DNA of 64,000 bases from Sphingobacteriaceae bacterium (GTDB lineage: Bacteria; Bacteroidota; Bacteroidia; B-17B0; Aurantibacillaceae). The notes under the pieces were generated by a model. That model was given only the letters and a program-made list of their open reading frames with translations. It searched no databases and had not been told where the DNA came from. Below are positions 1 through 8,702 of the stretch, piece after piece. The stretch covers positions 310,001 to 374,000 of the forward strand of contig JADJXI010000003.1 of NCBI GenBank assembly GCA_016715905.1, in the 5' to 3' direction. The position numbers and the translations under genes were made by a program. The first letter of the stretch is position 1. Each line of letters starts with the position of its first letter.

Positions 1-1835
1 AGAAAATTATTGAGATTGAAAAAGTAGTAATAAAATTTGCTGGCGACTCGGGTGATGGTATGCAATTAACCGGTTCGCAATTTAGTGATGAGTCCGCTTG
101 GTTAGGAAATGATATAGCCACCTTTCCTGATTATCCATCAGAGATTAGGGCTCCGGCCGGCACCGTGGCCGGTGTTTCTGGCTTTCAGCTTCATTTCGGA
201 AAAAAAGGGATTCATTCGCCCGGAGATATTGCTGATGTGCTCGTAGCAATGAATCCCGCCGCACTCAAAACGAATATAAAAAATATAAGATATCAAGCAA
301 GTATTATAATTGATGTTGATAGTTTCGATAAAAAGAGTTTTGAAAAAGCAGAATTTAATTCCAATCCTTTAGAAGATGGTAGTTTAGATGAGTTTGAACT
401 AATCAAAGTACCCATTACCTCACTCACTAAAAAATGTATTCTAGCATTAGATTTGGGTATAGACAATAAATCTATAATGCGATGTAAAAACTTTTTTGCT
501 TTAGGGTTTATTAATTGCATGTTTAATCGTTCTAATACTCAGTCTGAGAATTTTATAAATGAGAAATTTAAAAAGAATTCATTATTAGTAAAGGCTAATG
601 TTGCTGCTTTACGTACCGGATATAATTTTGCTGATACTATTGAAGCGGTATCTTTTGCATATACCATTCTGCCAAGTTCGAATAAACCGGGTAAATATCG
701 AAATATTACCGGAAATAAAGCGGTAGCTTGGGGTTTAATGGCTGCCTCAGAAAAAACAAATTTGCCTCTATTTTTAGGTTCTTATCCTATTACTCCTGCA
801 ACAGACATTATGCAGGAATTAGTAAAACATAAATGGATAGGTGCTAAAGTTTTTCAGGCAGAGGATGAGATTGCAGGTATTTGTTCATCAATCGGAGCAA
901 GTTTTGCAGGTAATTTGGCAGTTACAACTACTTCGGGTCCTGGTTTGGCGTTGAAAGGTGAAGCAATTGGTTTGGCCGTGATGACTGAACTGCCTTTGGT
1001 GATAGTAAATGTTCAGAGAGGAGGTCCAAGCACCGGTTTGCCAACTAAAACAGAGCAATCTGATTTACTGCAAGCCTTATATGGAAGAAATGGCGAAAGC
1101 CCGCTTGTTGTAATTGCGGCTAGTTCGCCTTCTGATTGTTTTGACTACGCCTACAATGCATGTAAAATTGCTATAGAGCATATGACGCCGGTAATTTTAT
1201 TAACTGATGGGTATTTAGGAAATGGATCAGAGGCTTGGAGAATAAAATCTGTTAAAGAACTTTCAGAAATTCAAGTTGGTCATGTTGATCATGAGGTTAA
1301 AGATTGGAAACCTTATGAACGAAATCCTGAAAGCTTGGCTAGAAAGTGGGTTATACCCGGCATGAAAGGATTTGAGCATCGCATTGGGGGATTGGAAAAG
1401 CAAGATATTAGTGGTAACGTTTCACATGATCCCGTAAATCATGAAAAAATGGTTAAACAAAGGGCTGCAAAAGTGAAAAGGGTAGAAAATTTTATTCCTT
1501 TACAAAAAGTTAAGGGAAAAGAAAATGACGGCTTATTAGTTGTTGGTTGGGGAGGGACCTATGGTACCTTATACGGTGCAGTTAGTGAATTACAAAATGA
1601 AGGACTTAATATTTCATTTTCTCATTTCAATTATATCAATCCTCTACCCAAGAATACTTTCGAAATATTTAATCGATATAAAAAAATTGTAATTTGTGAA
1701 TTAAACACTGGCCAGTTCGCTTCGCATCTCAGAAATCTTTTCCCACAATTTGATTATTTGCAGATAAATAAAATTCAAGGCCAACCTTTCACAATCAAAG
1801 AGCTAAAAGAAAAGATTAGTGGAATAAAAATTTGA
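1..1835 (+). CDS. korA: 2-oxoglutarate:ferredoxin oxidoreductase, fused gamma/alpha subunit (5' truncated)
   Basis: This subunit works with KorB to decarboxylate 2-oxoglutarate oxidatively to succinyl-CoA with ferredoxin as acceptor, or the reverse. The open frame runs to the window edge (first full codon at 3), so the true start lies upstream and the internal ATG at 60 is not the start. The gamma domain comes first (GDSGDGMQLTG, DYPSEIRAPAGT); the alpha/pyrimidine-binding domain follows, with GSYPITPATDIM, FQAEDEIAG and TTTSGPGLALK. This gamma-alpha fusion is usual in Bacteroidota. korB follows after 4 bases, as in an operon. A pyruvate or other 2-oxoacid specificity cannot be excluded from sequence alone. 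Confidence 0.93.
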   Translation, partial: KIIEIEKVVIKFAGDSGDGMQLTGSQFSDESAWLGNDIATFPDYPSEIRAPAGTVAGVSGFQLHFGKKGIHSPGDIADVLVAMNPAALKTNIKNIRYQASIIIDVDSFDKKSFEKAEFNSNPLEDGSLDEFELIKVPITSLTKKCILALDLGIDNKSIMRCKNFFALGFINCMFNRSNTQSENFINEKFKKNSLLVKANVAALRTGYNFADTIEAVSFAYTILPSSNKPGKYRNITGNKAVAWGLMAASEKTNLPLFLGSYPITPATDIMQELVKHKWIGAKVFQAEDEIAGICSSIGASFAGNLAVTTTSGPGLALKGEAIGLAVMTELPLVIVNVQRGGPSTGLPTKTEQSDLLQALYGRNGESPLVVIAASSPSDCFDYAYNACKIAIEHMTPVILLTDGYLGNGSEAWRIKSVKELSEIQVGHVDHEVKDWKPYERNPESLARKWVIPGMKGFEHRIGGLEKQDISGNVSHDPVNHEKMVKQRAAKVKRVENFIPLQKVKGKENDGLLVVGWGGTYGTLYGAVSELQNEGLNISFSHFNYINPLPKNTFEIFNRYKKIVICELNTGQFASHLRNLFPQFDYLQINKIQGQPFTIKELKEKISGIKI

Positions 1836-1839
1836 TTTT

Positions 1840-2874
1840 ATGAGTACAGAATTAAATGTTTGTAGTTTAACGAAAGCTGATTTTGTAAGCGATCAGGCCG
1901 TGAAATGGTGTCCGGGTTGTGGTGATTATGCCATACTTGCAGCGGTACAGAATGCATTGCCACGTATTGGAAAGAAAAAAGAAGATATCGTATTTGTGTC
2001 GGGTATTGGCTGTTCTTCAAGATTTCCTTATTACATGAGTGCTTACGGATTTCACACTATACATGGAAGAGCTGCAGCAGTCGCCACAGGAATAAAACTT
2101 GCTAATAACAATTTAAGCGTTTGGGAAATTACCGGTGATGGAGATGCGCTGGCAATTGGGGGAAATCATTTGATACATCTCATTAGAAGAAATGTTAATT
2201 TGAATATTCTATTATTTAATAATCAAATTTACGGATTAACAAAAGGTCAATTTTCTCCAACGTCTGAAATGGGTACGGTTACTAAATCTTCACCACAGGG
2301 TACTATTGAAAAAGCATTTTTACCCGGGGAGTTGGCTATTGGGGCGGGGATTACATTTTTTGCCAGGGTGGGTGATAATAACTCAAAATTAATGACAGAA
2401 GTTTTTGTGGAGGCTGAAAATCATAATGGAACCGCTCTTGTTGAAGTATTACAAAATTGTGTGATTTTTAATGATGGTGTACATGATATGGTGACCGGAA
2501 AAGAAAATAGAGATGAAAATCAAATTTTACTTGAACATAATAAACCAATGATATTTGGAAAAAACAAAAATAAAGGATTGCGATTAAATGGTTTAAAATT
2601 GGAGGTTGTTGAAATAGGAAATAATAACATTACTGAAAAAGATATTTTAATTCACAATGCTTATGAAGAAAACCCAATTATGCACCTGATGCTAATACGT
2701 ATGCGACTACCCGATTTTCCGATAGCCATGGGTGTAATAAGATCGGTTAAACAAGCCACATATGATTCGTTATTAAATTCACAATTGGAAATTGCAAAAG
2801 TCAATTCTAAATATAAATCGGCCGACGACTTTTTCAATAGTGGTGATGTATGGGAAATTAAAGATAATATTTAA
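1840..2874 (+). CDS. korB: 2-oxoglutarate:ferredoxin oxidoreductase, beta subunit
   Basis: This is the thiamine-diphosphate-binding catalytic subunit partnering KorA. CPGCGDYAIL near residue 24 and GIGCSSRFPYYM near 56 supply cysteines for the iron-sulfur cluster. GDGDALAIGGNH followed by NNQIYGLTKGQFSPTS is the TPP/Mg signature. At 344 residues it is normal for the family. It starts 4 bases after the korA stop and is almost certainly co-transcribed. No separate ferredoxin-like delta subunit is seen, as expected for the two-gene KorAB type. Confidence 0.94.
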   Translation: MSTELNVCSLTKADFVSDQAVKWCPGCGDYAILAAVQNALPRIGKKKEDIVFVSGIGCSSRFPYYMSAYGFHTIHGRAAAVATGIKLANNNLSVWEITGDGDALAIGGNHLIHLIRRNVNLNILLFNNQIYGLTKGQFSPTSEMGTVTKSSPQGTIEKAFLPGELAIGAGITFFARVGDNNSKLMTEVFVEAENHNGTALVEVLQNCVIFNDGVHDMVTGKENRDENQILLEHNKPMIFGKNKNKGLRLNGLKLEVVEIGNNNITEKDILIHNAYEENPIMHLMLIRMRLPDFPIAMGVIRSVKQATYDSLLNSQLEIAKVNSKYKSADDFFNSGDVWEIKDNI

Positions 2875-2927
2875 TTTATAGATTATGCTGAAGTAGTAGT
2901 TGTATAAATTAAAAATTTATCAAGAAA

Positions 2928-4742
2928 TTAAATACTAATAGGATTTTCTTCCCGAAATATTATTTCTGATAATTTTTTCTCAATTTCATCTAATTCATTT
3001 TTCATAATTGCTAAATATTGTTCAGTTTCATTTTTGATCATTGGAATTAATCCTTTATAATAATCAATTCCTTTAAGAAGATTGAGTTTGAATTTTTCCA
3101 AGTATTTAGCTTGTGCATTAAATGTAGTACTGCTTGAAATTTCTTTTTTAAAATAGTCTAAATATATATTCAATTCATTTATAAAAACACTGGAGCGTTC
3201 ATTAGTATTCAGAATATTCACCTTACCATAAATATGTCCCACCATTTCTTTTAACGAAACGACTTTTGAAAAATAGGCTAAATTTGGTCCCGGACAAATT
3301 GCTACGGCACTTAATTTGTGAGAGAGAGTAAGGTTATTTTTTAATAGCACGGCTGCTCCCAATCCTTCACATAAACAATCTTTTTCCACTATTTTATCAT
3401 ATTGAAGTTGGTATTCTGTAGAATCTAAGTTCTTTTCATCTAATTGTTTTATTTTCAAATTTTGATATTCTCTTGATGCGCTGCAAATGGGGGTATTGGT
3501 AAATTCTGTTTCTGTAGCCAAAAACTTTTTATAGCAGGGACTTCCCGGTCGTCCACTGGCAATTCTTTCTAACCGTTGTTTTTCTGATGAACTTGTTTTT
3601 AAAATATTAAACGGAATTCCAAGAGGCGAAGCATAACTTAAATGATAATCTTCTTTTTTAGCATCTTGTAATTTTTGTAATGTATCTTCATCAACATTTG
3701 TGGCTTCAGGAACCATTAAAAAAGGACTACCCCACCCAATGCTGGAAAGTTGATAGTGCTCTCGTAAAAATTCATCTTCATTAGAGGTACCAATTCCACC
3801 TTGCGCTGTAATATTAAATGGTAAATTATTTACATCTACCTTCATATTCTTTTCTTGCCAGGCGGTTATACAAATATTTAATAACTCGGTTTGTAGTTCA
3901 ACTCTTTTTATTTTAAACTCTTCCAAAATTGGTCCTAATAAAAAGCCTTCCGTAGGGAAAGCGTGACCTCCACAATTCAAACCCGATTCAATTCTAAATT
4001 CAGATACCCAAATACCCTTTTTAGCTAAAATTTTACCCTGAATAAGTGCAGAACGATAATCACTTACTTTAAGCGTAATACGTTTATTAATATGACCTGA
4101 TTCAATTGGGAAAAAATCTTTGAATTTTTCTATATAAGCATATAATCTGGGATTATATCCTGCCGAAAATATCATAGCAGAGTTAAGGTTACTTTCAGCA
4201 TATCCTCTTAAAGCTGATAAAGCATCTGAAAAACCTAAGGGCAATTCTTCCCCTTCTTTTGAGTAATTATTTTTGTCGAGTTTTGACATGATATTTACAT
4301 CTATGTTTCCGGCTGTTATTTTGTTTCTTAAGTAATTTTGCAATTTAGCTTTATGCGTAAAGTCATTCGATTGACACATTTCCAGATATTCTAATTTTAA
4401 CACGGAAGTGTCGGGTAACATTTCAAAGTATTTAACTATTTCGCTTCCCTCTTCAAAAGGAAGGGTACGAAGCACTTCAATTTGTTTGTCTACTATTTTT
4501 TTTATTAAGTTTAAATAGTCGGTAATTCGCCTGGTTCTATAGTCGTCCTCATTTGTTGAAATCTCACTATATTTTTCTCCGATAGAATTGTAATAATACT
4601 CACGCATTTTTTCAATCAAATGATCTTCAATTATTGAAACCACTGATGTTATTCCAAAGCGGGCTACTTTAACCGGCGTATCTATTGTAAAACATAAGCC
4701 CATCACGGGAATATGAAAAGTGTGATTAGTATATATTTGCAT
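2928..4742 (-). CDS. conserved hypothetical, TIM-barrel (nitronate monooxygenase-like) protein
   Basis: I do not recognise a characterised homologue. The N-terminus (IPVMGLCFTIDTPVKVARFG) resembles the start of FMN-binding TIM barrels of the nitronate monooxygenase / 2-nitropropane dioxygenase type. Glycine-rich stretches fit a flavin-phosphate barrel: GLNCGGHAFPTEGFLLGP mid-protein and ITAQGGIGTSNEDEF after it. A later segment has several cysteines (GRPGSPCYKKF, NTPICSAS, EKDCLCEGLGAA) that could bind metal or a cluster. The last ~100 residues look helical. It lies on the same strand as norCB, 162 bases downstream, and may be read with it. The oxidoreductase assignment is inference. Confidence 0.6.
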   Translation of the reverse strand: MQIYTNHTFHIPVMGLCFTIDTPVKVARFGITSVVSIIEDHLIEKMREYYYNSIGEKYSEISTNEDDYRTRRITDYLNLIKKIVDKQIEVLRTLPFEEGSEIVKYFEMLPDTSVLKLEYLEMCQSNDFTHKAKLQNYLRNKITAGNIDVNIMSKLDKNNYSKEGEELPLGFSDALSALRGYAESNLNSAMIFSAGYNPRLYAYIEKFKDFFPIESGHINKRITLKVSDYRSALIQGKILAKKGIWVSEFRIESGLNCGGHAFPTEGFLLGPILEEFKIKRVELQTELLNICITAWQEKNMKVDVNNLPFNITAQGGIGTSNEDEFLREHYQLSSIGWGSPFLMVPEATNVDEDTLQKLQDAKKEDYHLSYASPLGIPFNILKTSSSEKQRLERIASGRPGSPCYKKFLATETEFTNTPICSASREYQNLKIKQLDEKNLDSTEYQLQYDKIVEKDCLCEGLGAAVLLKNNLTLSHKLSAVAICPGPNLAYFSKVVSLKEMVGHIYGKVNILNTNERSSVFINELNIYLDYFKKEISSSTTFNAQAKYLEKFKLNLLKGIDYYKGLIPMIKNETEQYLAIMKNELDEIEKKLSEIIFREENPISI

Positions 4743-4904
4743 TGAAGTTTATTTAGAAAGGAAATAAATAATTTAAGTTATAGCGAAGGTAATTTTCATC
4801 TAAGAGCAATTCTATGATTGTCATCATACTTTATTCTATGTTCACTTTCTCCTACCAACCATTAAATTTAATAGTAAAAACACATACTGTATGTGAAGCT
4901 GGCT

Positions 4905-6254
4905 CTAATGTTGCGCTTTAGAAAATAGGTAATTAATAATCTTTATTAGTTGATGATAACAAATAAGTATGATACCAATAAGCAAACCAATTCCGGAAAA
5001 AGTAAAAATTTTTAAGTGAGGCGTTATGGTTTGCATTATCTCTTGAAAAATGAGTTTATTTTCGATTATTAAAACCCCTTTAATGATACCTGACCAAATT
5101 AAGGAGGCTAAAAAGACAAACAACGAAATATTGAGTATCCAAAATCCATATTTGGTGAGTTGCTCCTGTTTTGGAGTTAGCGTATAATTTGTCACATGTT
5201 TAATGATAAAAAACACAGATGACAATAAGATCATAGTGTTAATTCCTATTGAACTGCCCATTGCATGCGCTACGGTAACATGCGTGCCGTGAGTATAAAC
5301 ATTAATGGCTGGAATGGAGATTAAAATGGCAAGAATTAAATTAAAAAGAATCCAAAAGTCAGAAGCTACTATAAACTTGTAGGAAAGATGTTGAAAGTTT
5401 TTTTTGGAATCAGATATAGATTTTTTCCAATTCCAAATTATCTTAACTAGAATTATTAATTCGGTCATACTAATAAAATAAGATAAATGACGAATCCAGG
5501 GTTGTGTAGGCAAAATGTAAATGTGGTGTGCCCAACCAAATAATAAATTAGTAAATCCCAAAAAGTACATTAAAAAAGCAATTTTGCTGTGTCCCAAACT
5601 TGAATCTCCTTTAATTTTTTCCATTAAAAAAATACCGGTTCCGTAAACTAACATATTCCACGATCCTACTAATGCACCATATGCTTTCCATTGGACCGTT
5701 AAGTCTCGAATCGGATCATCTCTAAAAAATGGAAACAACCACAAATAAGCTTCTGAAAAAGTAATCAAGAAAAAACATATACCTGTTGCCCACATCCACA
5801 TGTATACAGGCCATTGCCCTATTTTTTTTATTACAGTTTTAAAATAATTATAACCAAAGATAATCCAGGAAATGAAAATTGGAATGGAGAGTATTGGTGG
5901 AAATTCCCAGTATTCTCTACCTCCAAATTGGCCATAAATATAACTTGCAATAATAATGAGCCCTGTTATTATAAATAACATCAGATGAAGTTTGGCTAAT
6001 TTGTTGGAAAATAACGGGAGATTACAAAATTTGGGTAAATAAAAATAGATTCCTCCAATTGCACTTAAAAATATCCAAGAAACTACCATAGAAACATGTA
6101 AGGGCCTTGTTTTATAGAATGGAATTTGAGGTAAAAACTCGGGGTATATAAATTGAAAGGATGAAATGGAACCAAAAAACATGCCTGCAATTAAAGCCAT
6201 TAATGCAAAAAAAATAAAAACTATTCCCAATTCTTTTTTCAACTTATTTTTCAA
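4905..6254 (-). CDS. norB: nitric oxide reductase catalytic subunit (NorB-like, heme-copper oxidase superfamily)
   Basis: This is an integral membrane protein of about 12 helices that would reduce NO to N2O using electrons from the neighbouring cytochrome c. Visible marks: low-spin heme ligand H53 in RPLHVSMVVSW, GREYWEFPP at 112-120, the HH pair at 243-244 and HGTHVTVAHAMG at 322-333, with H330 the likely heme b3 ligand. By eye, residues that bind FeB in canonical cNOR look substituted (N200 where His is expected, Y204 where Glu is expected). M332 stands where the second low-spin heme His is expected. This suggests a divergent NOR subfamily. It overlaps norC by 11 bases. No norQ/norD is seen. 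It could be misannotated as a cbb3 oxidase subunit I. Confidence 0.85.
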   Translation of the reverse strand: MKNKLKKELGIVFIFFALMALIAGMFFGSISSFQFIYPEFLPQIPFYKTRPLHVSMVVSWIFLSAIGGIYFYLPKFCNLPLFSNKLAKLHLMLFIITGLIIIASYIYGQFGGREYWEFPPILSIPIFISWIIFGYNYFKTVIKKIGQWPVYMWMWATGICFFLITFSEAYLWLFPFFRDDPIRDLTVQWKAYGALVGSWNMLVYGTGIFLMEKIKGDSSLGHSKIAFLMYFLGFTNLLFGWAHHIYILPTQPWIRHLSYFISMTELIILVKIIWNWKKSISDSKKNFQHLSYKFIVASDFWILFNLILAILISIPAINVYTHGTHVTVAHAMGSSIGINTMILLSSVFFIIKHVTNYTLTPKQEQLTKYGFWILNISLFVFLASLIWSGIIKGVLIIENKLIFQEIMQTITPHLKIFTFSGIGLLIGIILICYHQLIKIINYLFSKAQH

Positions 6255-6663
6255 TTACTATAGTTCCTAAAAAAGTAGTGTTAAACTTTTTGACAGGTGA
6301 AATGCCAGTTTGGTCAACAACTGCTAAGTAAGACAGCAGGTCGTTAATTTCTGTTTCATTTAGATTGAAATTGGGCATTCTATTAGATCCGTATTTCAAA
6401 AAAAATTGAGCGTAATCTTTTCCTTTACTTTTCTCTGATATTACGTTTGTTAAATCAGGACCCATATATCCTCCTAATCCATAAATCTGATGACATGCAA
6501 TACAATTATATTCTTGAAATAATAATTTGCCCCTTGAAGCTTCCTTAATGGATAATTTATTTAGAATCTGGCGTTGGGTCCCGGATAAATAAATGAAAAT
6601 AGAATTTATTCCAAAAAGTAAAATAAGCGACCAAAAAATTATTCGTTTAGTTTTAGTTGGCAT
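6244..6663 (-). CDS. norC: nitric oxide reductase cytochrome c subunit
   Basis: A membrane-anchored cytochrome c that passes electrons to NorB. One N-terminal membrane helix (residues 8-27) is followed by a single c-type heme site C54-I-A-C57-H58 in a NorC-like context (HQIYGLGGYMGPDLTNV). M97 in NRMPNF is the likely sixth ligand. At 139 residues it matches NorC. It is the first gene of norC-norB, with its start facing hemN across a 396-base divergent region that carries two FNR-like dyads. Confidence 0.9.
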   Translation of the reverse strand: MPTKTKRIIFWSLILLFGINSIFIYLSGTQRQILNKLSIKEASRGKLLFQEYNCIACHQIYGLGGYMGPDLTNVISEKSKGKDYAQFFLKYGSNRMPNFNLNETEINDLLSYLAVVDQTGISPVKKFNTTFLGTIVIEK

Positions 6664-6869
6664 AATTTCTAGCTTGTACGGGCTATTCAGTTATTTATTT
6701 TAAGTTCTAATTTTAATATATTTAATTAAAAATAAATTGAAAGTTTTTAATTGACGTAGCACAAGAGTTGGAACTGATTTTAGTTTTTTAGTTAAATTAA
6801 TTGCATTTCATTTCACTCAAAGCAATAAATACAATTCCACAAGGATAGGCTGTTTAAATAACACAAAAA

Positions 6870-6883
6870 ATGATTGAAATCAT
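6870..6883. promoter_or_regulatory. FNR/CRP-family-like palindrome 1 (norC-hemN intergenic)
   Basis: ATGAT-TGAA-ATCAT is a perfect 5-4-5 dyad that differs from the FNR consensus TTGAT-N4-ATCAA only at the outermost bases. It lies in the 396-base divergent region between norC and hemN, about 207 bases from the norC start. No other gene or RNA is evident in this intergenic stretch. The binding factor is inferred. Confidence 0.55.
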
Positions 6884-6947
6884 ATTCGTTTATTATGGTA
6901 TTGATTCCCGAGAAGCCATTAATCTTTAAACTATACTTGTATTAACA

Positions 6948-6961
6948 ATGATAAATATCAT
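6948..6961. promoter_or_regulatory. FNR/CRP-family-like palindrome 2 (upstream of hemN)
   Basis: ATGAT-AAAT-ATCAT is a second perfect dyad with the same half-sites and spacing, 99 bases before the hemN start. Two identical half-site pairs within 80 bases between two anaerobic/NO genes are unlikely to be chance and suggest shared control by a CRP/FNR-family regulator. Confidence 0.6.
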
Positions 6962-7059
6962 GTAAAATTTGGTTTTGTTTGGATTACATTTTAATTCTAG
7001 AATATAAAAATTATTTAATTTTATATTATAATTATCGAACTAAAATTCTTGAGAATTGA

Positions 7060-8412
7060 ATGGATTATTCTGATGGTGAAATGAGTGATTTGGTAAAAAA
7101 ATACAACATTGCTGTACCCAGGTATACGAGTTACCCTACTGTGCCTTATTGGGAAAATAATGTGAATGAAGAAGTTTGGAAAGAACAAATAAAAAATTCT
7201 TTTATTCAATATAACCGTAAAGGCATAAGTTTATACATACACTTACCCTATTGCGAAAGTTTATGCACCTATTGCGCTTGTAATACTAGAATTACAGTAA
7301 ATCACCAAGTAGAGAAGCCATACATTGAAGCCTTATTAAAAGAGTGGCGCCTATATAAAAGTCTTTTTAATGAAGTGCCTTTAATAAAAGAAATTCATTT
7401 AGGCGGAGGTACACCAACTTTTTTTTCGCCGGAAAATTTACACACGCTTATTAGTGAAATTATAAAGGATGTTGCTGTTCATGAGGATTATGATTTTAGT
7501 TTTGAAGGACATCCTTCCAATACAACAAAAGAACATTTACGGGTGTTGTTTAATTTAGGATTTAGGCGGGTGAGTTTTGGGGTACAAGATTTTGATGAAA
7601 AAATTCAGGAAATCATTAATCGCTATCAAACTTTTGAAGAAGTAAAATCTGTAATCGATTCAGCTAGAGAGATTGGTTTTCGTTCGATTAACCTCGATTT
7701 GGTTTATGGATTACCCTTGCAAAGTCCTGAAAGTATAAATAATACAATAAACAAAGTGATTCAACTCAAACCTGATCGTATTGCATTTTACAGTTATGCC
7801 CATGTACCTTGGTTAAAACCCGGACAAAGAAAATATTCCGATAAAGATTTGCCTGAGGATCACGTGAAACGCAAATTGTATGAAATCGGGAGGGAAGCGT
7901 TTCTGAATTCCGGTTATACAGATATTGGAATGGATCATTTTGCACTAACCAGCGATGAATTGTTTATTGCTTTTGAAGAAGGAAAACTACATCGCAATTT
8001 TATGGGGTATACCGATAAGGCTACCAAATTATTAATTGGCTTAGGTTGTTCAGCTATAAGCGATAGTTGGGATTGTTTTTCACAGAATGTAAAAGTAGTA
8101 GAAGACTATATTGCACTGCTAAATCAAAATAAATTTCCGATTTTCAAAGGGCATTTGTTAACTGGGGAAGATTTAAAAACCAGACAGGATATTTTAAATT
8201 TAATGTGTAAATATCAGGTTATAATTGATCCTAACGCCGAAGAGTTACTGAAGTTAGAAGAACCATTAAAGGATAATTTGATCAAATACCATGATGGTAA
8301 ACTCGAAATTACTGATGAAGGGAAATTATTCATCAGAAATATTTGTTTGGCTTTTGATAAACGTTATTGGATGGCTCAGCCCCAAAAACAAATATTCAGC
8401 ACCAGTGCTTAG
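7060..8412 (+). CDS. hemN: oxygen-independent coproporphyrinogen III oxidase
   Basis: A radical-SAM enzyme that converts coproporphyrinogen III to protoporphyrinogen IX without oxygen. The cluster motif C-x3-C-x2-C-x-C is seen in YCESLCTYCAC. GGGTPTFF and EGHPSNTTKEHL are the usual SAM-binding regions, and the C-terminal HemN domain contains DIGMDHFAL. At 450 residues it is full length. The start at 7060 could instead be the ATG at 7081, giving MSDLVKKYNIAVPRYTSYP, which fits the family N-terminus better. Divergent from norC with FNR-like boxes between, so low-oxygen induction is likely. Confidence 0.94.
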   Translation: MDYSDGEMSDLVKKYNIAVPRYTSYPTVPYWENNVNEEVWKEQIKNSFIQYNRKGISLYIHLPYCESLCTYCACNTRITVNHQVEKPYIEALLKEWRLYKSLFNEVPLIKEIHLGGGTPTFFSPENLHTLISEIIKDVAVHEDYDFSFEGHPSNTTKEHLRVLFNLGFRRVSFGVQDFDEKIQEIINRYQTFEEVKSVIDSAREIGFRSINLDLVYGLPLQSPESINNTINKVIQLKPDRIAFYSYAHVPWLKPGQRKYSDKDLPEDHVKRKLYEIGREAFLNSGYTDIGMDHFALTSDELFIAFEEGKLHRNFMGYTDKATKLLIGLGCSAISDSWDCFSQNVKVVEDYIALLNQNKFPIFKGHLLTGEDLKTRQDILNLMCKYQVIIDPNAEELLKLEEPLKDNLIKYHDGKLEITDEGKLFIRNICLAFDKRYWMAQPQKQIFSTSA

Positions 8413-8463
8413 TTTAAAACTCAGTCTTTTTTCGGGAAACAATAAATTCTATTGAAAAAAAAA

Positions 8464-8485
8464 CCCCCGACAATTATGCCGAGGG
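8464..8485 (-). terminator. terminator, probably the original tRNA-Lys terminator
   Basis: CCCCCG...CGAGGG forms a hairpin which, read on the minus strand, is followed by about nine T residues. Before the island inserted, this lay just 3' of tRNA-Lys. It now lies beyond attL and may also serve the converging hemN. Confidence 0.65.
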
Positions 8486-8500
8486 TTATCGCTCTTTTTT

Positions 8501-8518
8501 TGTGATCCCGCTGGGATT
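8501..8518 (-). repeat. attL: orphan 3' end of tRNA-Lys
   Basis: TGTGATCCCGCTGGGATT is identical to 51599-51616. Bases 8503-8518 are the last 16 nt of the tRNA (acceptor 3' strand and part of the T arm); the next bases diverge completely. This is the left attachment site left by recombination into the tRNA 3' end. Confidence 0.9.
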
Positions 8519-8631
8519 ACTTTGACCGCATTCCGTTTTTTCAATTTTCACCAATTTGCCCCGTTTTCATTGGGAGATAAGGCAAATATCGGATTAAACG
8601 AAAACATCAAAAAACATCAAAATGTTGAAAA

Positions 8632-8654
8632 TGTTTCCCACAATGTTTCCCACA
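8632..8654. repeat. integrase arm-type repeats, left end
   Basis: Two TGTTTCCCACA copies (8632-8642, 8644-8654) lie just inside attL and immediately upstream of the integrase -7 box. A tandem pair of AAAACATCAA (8601-8620) precedes them. The same 11-mer is paired again inside the right end. Arm-type binding by the integrase N-terminal domain, with autoregulation of int, is the likely role. Confidence 0.65.
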
Positions 8655-8669
8655 AACACCCATTTTCTT

Positions 8670-8677
8670 TATATTTG
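8670..8677 (+). promoter_or_regulatory. integrase promoter -7 element
   Basis: TATATTTG matches the Bacteroidota TAnnTTTG -7 element, 25 bases before the integrase ATG. The expected -33 region overlaps the arm-type repeats, which would let bound integrase repress its own promoter. Confidence 0.5.
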
Positions 8678-8702
8678 TCTTAATTAATTTCTCCTCTGAA
8701 AA

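Noticed and set aside
4905..6254. cbb3-type cytochrome oxidase subunit I
   Set aside because: The partner cytochrome matches NorC, no CcoO/CcoP is present, and the protein follows the NorB layout despite substituted residues.
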